Positions 1 to 7,481 of a stretch of 39,744 nucleotides of DNA are shown here, one piece after another. This stretch comes from Aquabacterium sp. (GTDB taxonomy: Bacteria > Pseudomonadota > Gammaproteobacteria > Burkholderiales > Burkholderiaceae_C): contig JAKLLB010000033.1 of NCBI GenBank assembly GCA_023150345.1, positions 1 to 39,744 on the forward strand, read 5' to 3'. Positions within the stretch are counted from its first letter, which is position 1, and the number at the start of each line of letters is the position of its first letter. The notes under the pieces are model-generated. The model did not search any database and had not been told where the DNA came from. It saw only the letters and a list, made by a program, of their open reading frames with translations. Both the position numbers and the translations under genes were made by a program.

Positions 1-468
1 GTGGGTACCGGGCTGATGCTCGAGGACTACCCGAGCCAGACACATGTCACCGGCATCGACCTGTCGCCACACATGCTGGAGCACGCGCGTCGCCGCGCAC
101 GGCAATTGGGCCGAAACAACGTCTCGTTGCACGAAATGGATGCGGAGAGCATGGCGTTTCCGGACAGCGGATTCGACTGCGTGACACTCCCGTACGTGTT
201 GTCGGTCACAACCGATCCCAGGCGGCTCGTCGCAGAAGCGCGCCGCGTGTGCAAGCCCGGCGGCACGATCATCGTGCTCAATCACTTCAGCGGCAGCCGC
301 TTCTGGTGGTTGCTCGAGCGCTCCGTGCGAGCCGTGGCAGACCGCATCGGCTTTCGCTCCGACTTCGCGTTCGACGAGCACATCCTCGCGCACGACTGGG
401 AACTGATATCGGTTGCGCCGGTCAACTTGTTCGGGTTGTCCCGGCTGGTTGTCCTGCGCAATGTCTGA
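1..468 (+). CDS. PmtA-like class I SAM-dependent methyltransferase (5' end outside window)
   Basis: The visible 155 residues begin inside SAM-binding motif I (VGTGL) and continue with the acidic motif GIDLSPHMLEHARRRA, then PYVLSVTTDP and RRVCKPGGTIIVLNHF. These phrases are typical of PmtA-type phosphatidylethanolamine N-methyltransferases, which methylate PE stepwise towards phosphatidylcholine at the cytoplasmic membrane. The GTG at base 1 is only the first in-frame codon: motif I normally sits 40-60 residues into the protein, so the true start lies upstream of the window. The stop overlaps the ATG of the next gene by 8 bases, so the two are translationally coupled. The methyltransferase fold is certain; the lipid substrate is inferred from resemblance and could be another small molecule. 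Confidence 0.8.
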   Translation: MGTGLMLEDYPSQTHVTGIDLSPHMLEHARRRARQLGRNNVSLHEMDAESMAFPDSGFDCVTLPYVLSVTTDPRRLVAEARRVCKPGGTIIVLNHFSGSRFWWLLERSVRAVADRIGFRSDFAFDEHILAHDWELISVAPVNLFGLSRLVVLRNV

Positions 469-2323
469 AGCCCCGTCTGGGAGACGCGCCGCGGCCTCGG
501 CCGCGAGAGAGCTGGTGCTCTGGACTGCGCTGATCGGTGCGTTTTTGTACGTCTACGCCGCGCACCCCGCAGGCGGTCCACAGGCCGTTTGGCCACACGT
601 TAAGGTCGTCGGTTGGGTCGCTATGGCGCTGGCAGGCCTGCGCATGGCGGTATGGCGCTGGCTGCCTGGCCGTGCTGCACCACGGCTCGTGGCAGCAGCT
701 ATTGCTACGACCGCGACGCTGCTCTTGTCGGGCTACTACCTTCTGGTGGTCACGGGTCTGTGGTCATGGGGACGAGTCGCCAGTTGGTCCCTGGTAGCCC
801 GGTATGTCGGCCAAGTGCCGGAACTGGCTCAGTCGCTGGGGGTTCCGTTGCTGGGTGCGGGCACGCTGGCCGTGGTCATCGTGACTGTCGCACTCTGGCT
901 GGTCGATGGAACTATCACGCGTTGTGACTGGACGAACTGGGCTTCGATGCGCTTGGGACCGACCGGTGCCGGCACCGCCGCGATAGGCGCAATCGCGCTG
1001 GCAATGTTGCAACTGTCGGCTTACGCCGGTTTCCCGGCACTGACCGCGCGCGAGCCATTCAGCCTGACCTTTCTGGCGCCACCGGATGAGGGCCAGCACA
1101 TGAACAGCCACATCCAGGTGTCGCCTGGAGCGGTGGCGGCCGCGCGCCGCGCGCGCGACAGGTATCGCCCACTGGTGTTGACGCGTCGCCCCAACGTGAT
1201 CCTGGTGGTGGTTGACGCCCTGCGACCCGATCGCCTGTCGGCCTATGGCTACGAACGCGACACGACGCCGCACCTGGCCGCCATGCAGCGCCGTGGACAA
1301 CTGGTGGTGGTGCCACGCACCGTCGCGGCATGCCCCGAGTCCTATTGCGGCCTGCTGGCCATTGCACGATCCAAGCCGCTGCACCTGATGACAGACGATG
1401 ACCTGTCGCTGCACGAAGTGCTGAACAAGCACGGCTATCGCATCGCGCTGATGCTCGGTGGCGACCATACGAACTTCTACGGGTTGCGTGCGGCATACGG
1501 GGCGGTGGACGAATACTTCGATGGCAGCATGGACCGCACTCGCAGCATCAATGACGACGAAAGCGTCATCGAGCGCGTGAAGGCCATGCCCGCTTGGGAT
1601 GGGCGCCCCGTCATGATTCAGTTCCATCTGATGTCTGCCCACCTGTTGGGTGCCCGCAGCGGCACTTTCGATCAATACCGTCCGGCCAAGCCCTATGTGC
1701 CCTGGCGCAAAGGCGCGGCTGCGGATCTGTCCAAGCCTCAGTTCGAGACCGGCAATCACTACGACAACGGCGTGAGGCAGCTCGATGATGTCGTGCGGCG
1801 ACTCGTCGAGGCACTGGCCGAGCGGGAGTACTTGCGCGATGCGATTGTGGTTCTGACCGGCGACCACGGTGAGATGCTTGGCGAGCACGGTGAGTTTGGT
1901 CATGCCAAAGGTGTCTATGAGCCGGCCATGCGGGTGCCGCTGTTGTTCGCCGTCTTCGGTGGGCCGCCGCCAGTCCTTGCCGGTGCCGCCGACGGATTGG
2001 TCTCTCAACTGGACATCGCCCCGACCGTACTGCAGTACCTGGGCATGCCCGCGCCGGAGAACTGGATTGGTTTGCCGTTGCAGTTGCCGATGAAACCTCG
2101 CCTGCTGGCGTTCCAGCAGGGCTACTTCGTCGGCGTCTACGACGAAGGCCAGCCCGGCCGCAAGCTCAAATACTGGCGCAACATCGACACCGGCGCACAG
2201 TGGGCGTTCGATGTGCTGGCAGACCCTGCGGAGTCCGTGAATCTCGTATCGCAGCTCGATCCGTCATATGTCGAGGCGCTTCAGCAGACCATCCGCCCGA
2301 TGGCCGCCGCGGTACCACGTTAG
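461..2323 (+). CDS. Membrane-anchored sulfatase/alkaline-phosphatase-superfamily hydrolase or phosphotransferase
   Basis: A 620-residue protein if the ATG at 461 is used; an earlier in-frame start at 413 would run deep into the upstream gene. The first ~230 residues hold about five hydrophobic segments, followed by a periplasmic catalytic domain. Superfamily metal-binding motifs are clear: RPNVILVVVDALRPDRLSAYG opens the domain, and TGDHGEMLGEHGEFGH, followed by RVPLLF, lies near the end. The nucleophile region reads AACPESYCGLL and lacks the CxPxR formylglycine signature of classical sulfatases, so the protein may use Ser or Thr as lipid phosphotransferases do. The substrate is unknown. Coupling to a PmtA-like methyltransferase makes an envelope-lipid role plausible. 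Its TAG stop interlocks with the TAA of the convergent gene at TTAG, 2320-2323. Confidence 0.8.
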   Translation: MSEAPSGRRAAASAARELVLWTALIGAFLYVYAAHPAGGPQAVWPHVKVVGWVAMALAGLRMAVWRWLPGRAAPRLVAAAIATTATLLLSGYYLLVVTGLWSWGRVASWSLVARYVGQVPELAQSLGVPLLGAGTLAVVIVTVALWLVDGTITRCDWTNWASMRLGPTGAGTAAIGAIALAMLQLSAYAGFPALTAREPFSLTFLAPPDEGQHMNSHIQVSPGAVAAARRARDRYRPLVLTRRPNVILVVVDALRPDRLSAYGYERDTTPHLAAMQRRGQLVVVPRTVAACPESYCGLLAIARSKPLHLMTDDDLSLHEVLNKHGYRIALMLGGDHTNFYGLRAAYGAVDEYFDGSMDRTRSINDDESVIERVKAMPAWDGRPVMIQFHLMSAHLLGARSGTFDQYRPAKPYVPWRKGAAADLSKPQFETGNHYDNGVRQLDDVVRRLVEALAEREYLRDAIVVLTGDHGEMLGEHGEFGHAKGVYEPAMRVPLLFAVFGGPPPVLAGAADGLVSQLDIAPTVLQYLGMPAPENWIGLPLQLPMKPRLLAFQQGYFVGVYDEGQPGRKLKYWRNIDTGAQWAFDVLADPAESVNLVSQLDPSYVEALQQTIRPMAAAVPR

Positions 2324-4068
2324 CGCACGGATGACCCAGCCAGCTCCGCGCGCAGGAATGCACGCCACGGCCAGGCGACAGCCGGCAACTGGCATTGGAA
2401 CGGCAACGCCCCGGCCATCTCACACGCCGCGAAGAACTCCTCGGCGTCCGGGTTGCGGAACTCCCGCAGGCGCTGCGCCACGGTCTGCGCGGCATCCGTC
2501 TGCCCGTTCTGGGCCAGGTAGCGGGCCCAGGCCATCATCAGCCGGGTGTCGAGCAGGTAGTGCGGCGCGCGCCGGAAGGCCAGCGCCGTGCCGGCCAGCC
2601 GTTGGTCGTGGGTGGCCGCGGCGTAGTCGGCGTAGATCACCACCACGCGCTGGTAGTCCAGCATCGCCAGGCCACCGCCCAGCGTGACCGCCACGCCCAG
2701 CAGCGGGGCCAGCCAGGGGGCGCGTCCGCGGTCCCGATCGGGGTCGGGCGCGGCACCGGCGATTGACGCATCATCGGCAGCGTCGTTGCTGCCCAGCGCA
2801 TAGCCCCAGGCGCAGGCCGCGGGCAGCAGGAAGTAGGCGTACCACAGCGGGTACTCCACCATGCTGTGCACGCCGATGAGCACCACCATCATCCAGGCCG
2901 TCATCGCGGTCGTGCCGCGCTCGCCGCCCGCCGCGCGGGCGCGGCGCCAGCCCTGCCACAGCGCGAACCCGAGCAGCGCCATCACCGCCGTGGCCAGGGG
3001 CACGCCCAACTCGGCCAGCAACTGCAGCGGCAGGTTGTGGGTGTGGTCGAAAAAGGCCGTCGGCCGGCCCGGGAAGGCAGTGAGCGACCAGGCCACGTTG
3101 AATTCCCCCCAGCCGACACCGAGCCACGGCTGCTGCGCGATCAACTGCAGCGCATTGGCCCAGATGCGCAGCCGCGAATTCGGGCTCTCGCCGCCGGTCG
3201 CCTCGCCACTGGCCAGCCGCGCCGCGGCTCCGTACGCCTGGGCGTTCCAGTGGCCATAGAGGGTCATGGCGCCGTAGGACACCGCCCACAACAGCGGCGC
3301 GGCCACCAGCAGCACCCGCGTGCGGCCCGACAGCCGCCGGTCCAGCACACCCCAGGCCGCCACCAGCGCCAGGCCCACGGCACCGGTGCGCGAAGCGCTC
3401 AACTCGATGGCGAACACCATCGCCACCGACAGCGGCCAGGCCATGGCGCGCGAGATGGCGCCGCGCTCGAGCAGGCAGGCGGTGGCGAGCAGTCCCCAGG
3501 TGAGCAAGCTGCACAAGTGATTGGGCTGGCGCAGGTTGCCCACCGCCCGGCCGGGCAGACCCGAGTGGGCGATCCAGTTGCCGTCGGCCCATTGCGGCGC
3601 GAACACCTGGACCATCGCCACGCCGGCGCTGAGCGTGCCGGCCACCATCAACCCGGTGGCCACGCACAGCCAGACGGTGGCCCCATCGTCGCGCGCGGCC
3701 ACGGCAGCGAATGCCACCACCAGCAGCGCCGCCACGCCCAGCAGGCCCAGCGCCGAGAGCATGAGCCCGGCCGGCAGCGCGCCGAGCACGCCCGAGCCCA
3801 GCGCCGCCGCCGCCAGCAGCGCCAGCGCACCCAGCAGGCTGCCCCCCCGCACCGGCCAGATGCGCGGCGCCAGCACCGCCACCAGCGCACCCCACAGCGA
3901 CACCGCCAGGCACTGGTTCAGCAGCGTGGACGACGGCGGCTGGTTGTAGGCCAGCAGCGGCGGAGCCGCACAGGCCAGAAGGGCCGTGAGCACGGCAGGC
4001 CACGGCCATCGGCGTTCATCGACGGCCGCAGGCGCAGCCGCGCCCGCAGCCCAGGTGGGCAGCGACAT
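2320..4068 (-). CDS. PglL-type protein O-oligosaccharyltransferase (Wzy_C family)
   Basis: A 582-residue polytopic membrane protein with about a dozen hydrophobic segments. The Wzy_C signature is present: a periplasmic loop with GVGWGEFN, then FFDHTHNLPLQLLAELG, followed by EYPLWYAYFLLPAACAWGYALG and a soluble C-terminal tail, as in PglL proteins with a Wzy_C_2 domain. Such enzymes transfer a lipid-linked glycan en bloc to Ser/Thr of periplasmic proteins, often type IV pilin. Its position after tfpZ and pilA on the same strand supports pilin glycosylation over O-antigen ligation. No glycan-synthesis genes lie in the window, so the sugar must come from elsewhere. An O-antigen ligase (WaaL) cannot be excluded on sequence alone. 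No clear Shine-Dalgarno is visible at the start. Confidence 0.8.
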   Translation of the reverse strand: MSLPTWAAGAAAPAAVDERRWPWPAVLTALLACAAPPLLAYNQPPSSTLLNQCLAVSLWGALVAVLAPRIWPVRGGSLLGALALLAAAALGSGVLGALPAGLMLSALGLLGVAALLVVAFAAVAARDDGATVWLCVATGLMVAGTLSAGVAMVQVFAPQWADGNWIAHSGLPGRAVGNLRQPNHLCSLLTWGLLATACLLERGAISRAMAWPLSVAMVFAIELSASRTGAVGLALVAAWGVLDRRLSGRTRVLLVAAPLLWAVSYGAMTLYGHWNAQAYGAAARLASGEATGGESPNSRLRIWANALQLIAQQPWLGVGWGEFNVAWSLTAFPGRPTAFFDHTHNLPLQLLAELGVPLATAVMALLGFALWQGWRRARAAGGERGTTAMTAWMMVVLIGVHSMVEYPLWYAYFLLPAACAWGYALGSNDAADDASIAGAAPDPDRDRGRAPWLAPLLGVAVTLGGGLAMLDYQRVVVIYADYAAATHDQRLAGTALAFRRAPHYLLDTRLMMAWARYLAQNGQTDAAQTVAQRLREFRNPDAEEFFAACEMAGALPFQCQLPAVAWPWRAFLRAELAGSSVR

Positions 4069-4171
4069 GCGGGGATTCTAGGCAACCACACGCGCCCCAC
4101 CGTGCCCGCTGGACGGAGTGAGGCGCCGGGTGCCGCCCTGCGCACGGGCTGACCGGGCTTCTGGCCCGCCT

Positions 4172-4978
4172 CTAGAACCCGTTGAACGGTGCGTAGCCCA
4201 CGACGTCGCCACTGGTGCCGTCGATCAGGGCAATCCAGTCGATCTTGCGCGCCTGCAGCGGCAGGTAGCGCAGTTGGTCAGCGGTTCGGGCAGAACGCCC
4301 CACGGCTGCATCGAGTTCGCCTTTGCGAGCGGCATCGACACCGCGCAACTGGGCAAGCGGTGTGGAACGGAGCAGCACCTGCGCGCGAGCGGTGGCGTCC
4401 CACGGGCGCCAGTAGCGCGGGCGGGCACTGATGTCGACACCGCCGGAGGCCAGCATGACAGCCTTGAACTTCTCGTCGGGATCGGTCGGCGGTTCGGCGC
4501 GCAGGAGTCGCGGCCCCCCAAGTGGCAACCGCTGCAGGGCTTGCGGCGCCTCGGCAACTTCACCCTCAGGGATATCGACTACCCGCACCACGCGCAGGCG
4601 ATCCACCTCGAGCACCAGAGCGACTGGGCGCGCCACAAAAATCGCGTGCATGCCGTACGCCAGTGCGCCCAATTGCAGCAGCACGATGACAGCCAGGTCG
4701 CGCTGCAGTTCGCCCATGGGCTTGCGCTGCCGGTCAAAGACCGCAAACGTCAGCGCCGGGCCGATCACGACATCGACCGCTGTGATGAGCACAAACAGTT
4801 CCGTGCCGCCGGCCAGTACCGTGTATGGCCAGGGGTACCACAGTCCGAACACCAACGCTGCAGCAACTGCAGCGACCAGCACGCTGGAACCCAGGTGGAT
4901 TCCAGCAGCCTTCAAGCGATGTCGCCACACAATCGATACCATCTGGCCCCGCCCCTTCGACAGCCATTCCCAGCGCAT
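4172..4978 (-). CDS. tfpZ: TfpX/TfpZ family type IV pilin accessory protein
   Basis: A 268-residue protein with three or four N-terminal membrane segments: LGSSVLVAAVAAALVFGLW, a VLAGGTELFVLITAVDVVIG segment, and LAVIVLLQLGALAYGMHAIFV. A periplasmic or cytosolic domain ending GYAPFNGF follows. The pattern, including the phrases DVVIGPALTFAVFD and FVARPVALVLEVDRL, matches TfpX/TfpZ proteins, which help assembly of particular type IV pilin alleles and are encoded beside the pilin gene. It lies between pilA and the PglL-like transferase, as expected. A later start, ATG at 4942 (MVSIVWRHRLKAAGIHLG), is also credible because family members usually begin just before the RLKAAGIHL helix and a purine-rich stretch precedes it. 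Family call is fairly firm; start is uncertain. Confidence 0.82.
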   Translation of the reverse strand: MRWEWLSKGRGQMVSIVWRHRLKAAGIHLGSSVLVAAVAAALVFGLWYPWPYTVLAGGTELFVLITAVDVVIGPALTFAVFDRQRKPMGELQRDLAVIVLLQLGALAYGMHAIFVARPVALVLEVDRLRVVRVVDIPEGEVAEAPQALQRLPLGGPRLLRAEPPTDPDEKFKAVMLASGGVDISARPRYWRPWDATARAQVLLRSTPLAQLRGVDAARKGELDAAVGRSARTADQLRYLPLQARKIDWIALIDGTSGDVVGYAPFNGF

Positions 4979-5003
4979 GAATTGTGCGTTCCCGCAAGCG
5001 CAA

Positions 5004-5023
5004 CGGGCACCCGAAGGTGCCCG
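5004..5023 (-). terminator. UUCG-loop hairpin between pilA and tfpZ
   Basis: Perfect 8-base arms (5004-5011 and 5016-5023) enclose a loop that reads UUCG in minus-strand RNA, with a closing C-G pair, one of the most stable tetraloops. It lies about 60 bases after the pilA stop and 25 bases before the tfpZ start. No U-tract follows on the minus strand, so it may be a partial terminator or 3' RNA stabiliser that leaves pilA mRNA in excess over tfpZ-pglL. The hairpin is seen; the role is inferred. Confidence 0.6.
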
Positions 5024-5081
5024 CTTTCAACCGATCCGCAGATCTAGTGTGAGCTGATCCCGGTCCGGTTGAACCCGTTTA

Positions 5082-5498
5082 TCAGCGGCAGTTGGCCGGG
5101 AGGTACTTCTTGAGGATGGTCGACGTCGTGCAGCTCCAGTCGAGCTCGCCCGTGACAGACGCAGTCGGCGCCAGCACATACGTACCACCGGGCGTCGTGA
5201 CGGCGTTCGCGGTCACGGTGATGGTGCCGGCTACCACAGCAAGGCCGGTGACGTAGTTCGTGGTCTGGGTCGCGCAACCTGCGCTTGCCGTGTCAGCGGG
5301 AAGCGTGTTGTTCATCGTTTGATAGTACTCAGCCACCGACGACTTGCACTTCGAACCGGCGAGGATCACTTCCGAATACTTGGCACGGTTCGTGTAGTCC
5401 TGGTACGCCGGCAGCGCGATGGCGGCCAGGATGCCGATGATCGCGACCACGATCATCAGTTCGATCAGGGTGAAACCTTGTTGGATGCTGCGCTTCAT
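5082..5498 (-). CDS. pilA: Type IVa major pilin, prepilin
   Basis: A 138-residue type IV prepilin. It has a short basic leader MKRSIQQG, then the processing site G8^F9 and mature N-terminus [20 protein letters not shown], including the invariant Glu at mature position 5 that PilD-processed pilins need for assembly. The globular part contains four cysteines; the last two (DWSC and ANCR) bound a C-terminal disulfide loop. A strong AGGAG ribosome-binding site lies at 5509-5513. Transcription probably starts from the sigma-54 promoter at 5549-5564. The C-terminus ends in Arg, not the terminal Ser glycosylated by Pseudomonas TfpO, so if the nearby PglL-like enzyme modifies it, the site must be internal. 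Confidence 0.95.
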   Translation of the reverse strand: MKRSIQQGFTLIELMIVVAIIGILAAIALPAYQDYTNRAKYSEVILAGSKCKSSVAEYYQTMNNTLPADTASAGCATQTTNYVTGLAVVAGTITVTANAVTTPGGTYVLAPTASVTGELDWSCTTSTILKKYLPANCR

Positions 5499-5548
5499 GA
5501 GAGAACTCCTGTCTGGGGTGAGGGGTGGGGACTGTGCGAGCTTTCTTA

Positions 5549-5564
5549 TGCAGGCCCCGTGCCA
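5549..5564 (-). promoter_or_regulatory. Sigma-54 (RpoN) -24/-12 promoter of pilA
   Basis: The minus strand reads TGGCACGGGGCCTGCA, which matches the consensus TGGCACG-N4-TTGCA at every fixed position except one T, with correct spacing of the -24 GG and -12 GC. Initiation would be near 5538, giving a leader of about 40 bases with AGGAG before the ATG. RpoN with the PilS/PilR system is the known regulator of pilA in many proteobacteria; neither gene is in this window. Confidence 0.85.
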
Positions 5565-5655
5565 GCCCGACCGGGGGTTCTGGGGGGGTGGCGGGCGCGA
5601 AATCGATCACGCGCCACCGTGCCCTGCTGCCGCGGTGCGTCGCCCCGGCGTTCCC

Positions 5656-5680
5656 GCAGGTGACGTTTTTCGTCACCTGC
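5656..5680. other. Perfect 10-base inverted repeat between the MBL-fold gene and pilA
   Basis: Arms GCAGGTGACG (5656-5665) and CGTCACCTGC (5671-5680) flank a five-base A/T loop. It begins 12 bases past the stop of the gene ending at 5692, so it could end that transcript, though no U-tract follows on the minus strand. Its centre is also about 130 bases upstream of the predicted pilA start, a usual distance for a sigma-54 activator site. Either reading is inference. Confidence 0.6.
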
Positions 5681-5691
5681 GCCGCAAACCG

Positions 5692-6477
5692 TCAGTCCAA
5701 CGCCAGCACCTGGCCGGCGGCCAGGGCACGCAGGTCGTGGGCGGCACCCAGGGCGGCCAGCTCGGTCATGACGGTGTCGATCTCACCCGGCTTGACGTGG
5801 GTGATGTAGACCGCCACACCCGCCGCCAGGTGGCGCAGCTCACGCCCGATGGCCTGCGGGTACAGGTGGCGGCTGACCTGCGCCAGCGCGCGCTCGTCGT
5901 CGCGGAAGGCGGTTTCGATGACCAGGGTGTCCACCTGCATCTGGGCCAGTCGCTGCCACAGGGGCTCGTGCGGGGCCGTGTCGCCGGTGTAGACCCAGGC
6001 GCCGCGCGACGAGCCGGCTCCGGGCAGCACGGCGTAGCCCACGGCCGGCACCGTGTGCAGGGCTGGCAGCACTTCGATGCGCCGGCCATGCGTGAACTCG
6101 ATGACCTGGCCCACCTGCAATGGCTGCAGGCTGAGCACGGGCCGCTCGGCCGAGGGCAGGCGGGTGAAGTCGGGCCAGAGCGAACCGTTGAACAGGTGCT
6201 CGCGCAGGGTGGCCAGCGTCTCGGGCAAGGCATGCACGCGGATGGGCGGTCGCTGCGCCCGGCGGCGCATCACGCTGTCGGCCAGCAGCGGCACGGCCAG
6301 CACATGGTCGAGGTGGGAGTGCGTGAGCAGGATGTGGTCGATGCGCTCGAGCTCGTCGAGCGCGAGATCGCCCACGCCGGTGCCGGCATCGATGAGGATG
6401 TCGTCATCGAGCAGGAAGGCGGTGGTGCGGCACTGCGCCGCGATCGAGCCGGAACAGCCCAGGACCCGAATCTGCAT
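5692..6477 (-). CDS. Metallo-beta-lactamase-fold hydrolase, probable class II cyclic-nucleotide phosphodiesterase
   Basis: A 261-residue soluble protein with the dinuclear metal-binding motif HSHLDH at residues 53-58. Further ligands are expected at LPALHTVPAVGY, at YTGDTAP (the bridging Asp) and at THVKPGE near the C-terminus. The opening MQIRVLGCSGS and the length fit MBL proteins annotated as 3',5'-cyclic-nucleotide phosphodiesterases, which hydrolyse cAMP or cGMP. Other activities of this fold, such as RNase Z-like ones, are possible. It lies last in a same-strand run with FHA, PP2C and Ser/Thr kinase genes, so a signalling role is reasonable, but the 226-base gap after the FHA gene weakens the case for one operon. 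I found nothing notable in that gap. Confidence 0.75.
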   Translation of the reverse strand: MQIRVLGCSGSIAAQCRTTAFLLDDDILIDAGTGVGDLALDELERIDHILLTHSHLDHVLAVPLLADSVMRRRAQRPPIRVHALPETLATLREHLFNGSLWPDFTRLPSAERPVLSLQPLQVGQVIEFTHGRRIEVLPALHTVPAVGYAVLPGAGSSRGAWVYTGDTAPHEPLWQRLAQMQVDTLVIETAFRDDERALAQVSRHLYPQAIGRELRHLAAGVAVYITHVKPGEIDTVMTELAALGAAHDLRALAAGQVLALD

Positions 6478-6703
6478 GAGGCACGCGTGTCGCCGAGCAG
6501 CGCCAGCGGCCCTCGCGACGTTGGGGAGAGGAAAGCCGTGATCCTCGCGCGCGTCGCCGGTGCCCGCAAGGGCTGTGGCGCGAACTTCTACGCTGTGATG
6601 ACGAGGCCGCGCCGTGGACCGGCGGCTGGCGTGAACTCGGTCACGCTGGCGCGACAGGACGCGCGTCGTGGGCGCGCGACGGCACCCTTGTGTGCAGCGC
6701 TGG

Positions 6704-7411
6704 TCAGAACTGGATGAACTGCATCTGCGTGCCGGCCAGCTCGATCAAGTCGCCATTCTTCAGCGGCGCGGTGTCGGTGGTCAGCGGCAGGCCGTTGAGG
6801 CTGGGGCGAGTCATGCCCTCGACGTGGGCAATGACATAGCCGCCCGGGCGCTTGGTGATCGAGGCCACCTGCACGCCGGGCTTGCCGACGGTGGTGACCA
6901 CCTTGGTGAGCGTGACCTCGCGGCCGGCCGCAGCGCCGCTGAGCACCTTGATCGACGCCGGCAGCGCGTGGATGCCGCCGGGGCCGGTGGGTGCACCCAG
7001 GGGTCCGGGGCGCGGCGTGGTGGATGCCATCGGGCCGAAGCCCGACGCCGGCGACTGTGCTGCGCCCGGCATGGGCGGCTGCGCGCCCGGGCGCATGATC
7101 ATGGTCTTCTCGTAGTCGCCGCCCTCTTCGACCAGGTACTTGATCTTGTACTTGCCGATCTCGACCGTATCGTTGTGGGCGAGCAGCTGCTTCTTGATCG
7201 CCTTGCCGTTGATGTAGGTGCCGTTGGTGCTGTTGAGGTCTTCGATGAAGACGTCCTGCCCCACCATCTGAAGCACGGCGTGCTCGCCGCTGACGGCCAG
7301 GTTGTCGATCACGATGTCGTTGTAGGGGCGACGACCGAGCGTCGTCTTGTCCTTGGTGATCTGGACTTCCTTGATCACCACACCGTCGAGCGAGACCACC
7401 AGCTTGCTCAT
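6704..7411 (-). CDS. FHA-domain phosphothreonine-binding protein with a second, degenerate FHA-like domain
   Basis: A 235-residue cytoplasmic protein. The N-terminal FHA domain (about residues 4-95) has the conserved LGRRPYNDIVI, SGEH and NSTNGTYING motifs; Arg27, Ser41, His44 and Asn63 are the expected phosphothreonine-contacting positions. A Pro/Gly/Ala-rich linker follows that begins YEKTMIMRPG and holds a candidate Thr phosphorylation site. Residues ~150-235 look like another FHA fold (TLTKVVTTVGKPG, RPSLNGLPL, LKNGDLIELAG) that lacks the Arg and the Ser-His pair. The ATG at 7411 is chosen because the longer ORF upstream has no FHA-like sequence. It follows the PP2C gene by 70 bases and probably reads kinase-phosphorylated partners. 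FHA assignment is firm; the partner is unknown. Confidence 0.88.
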   Translation of the reverse strand: MSKLVVSLDGVVIKEVQITKDKTTLGRRPYNDIVIDNLAVSGEHAVLQMVGQDVFIEDLNSTNGTYINGKAIKKQLLAHNDTVEIGKYKIKYLVEEGGDYEKTMIMRPGAQPPMPGAAQSPASGFGPMASTTPRPGPLGAPTGPGGIHALPASIKVLSGAAAGREVTLTKVVTTVGKPGVQVASITKRPGGYVIAHVEGMTRPSLNGLPLTTDTAPLKNGDLIELAGTQMQFIQF

Positions 7412-7481
7412 GCTTGCCCTTATCTTGACTGACCGACCGATCCCGTGGCGGCGCCCCGGGCGATGCGCGTGCCCCGGCGGC

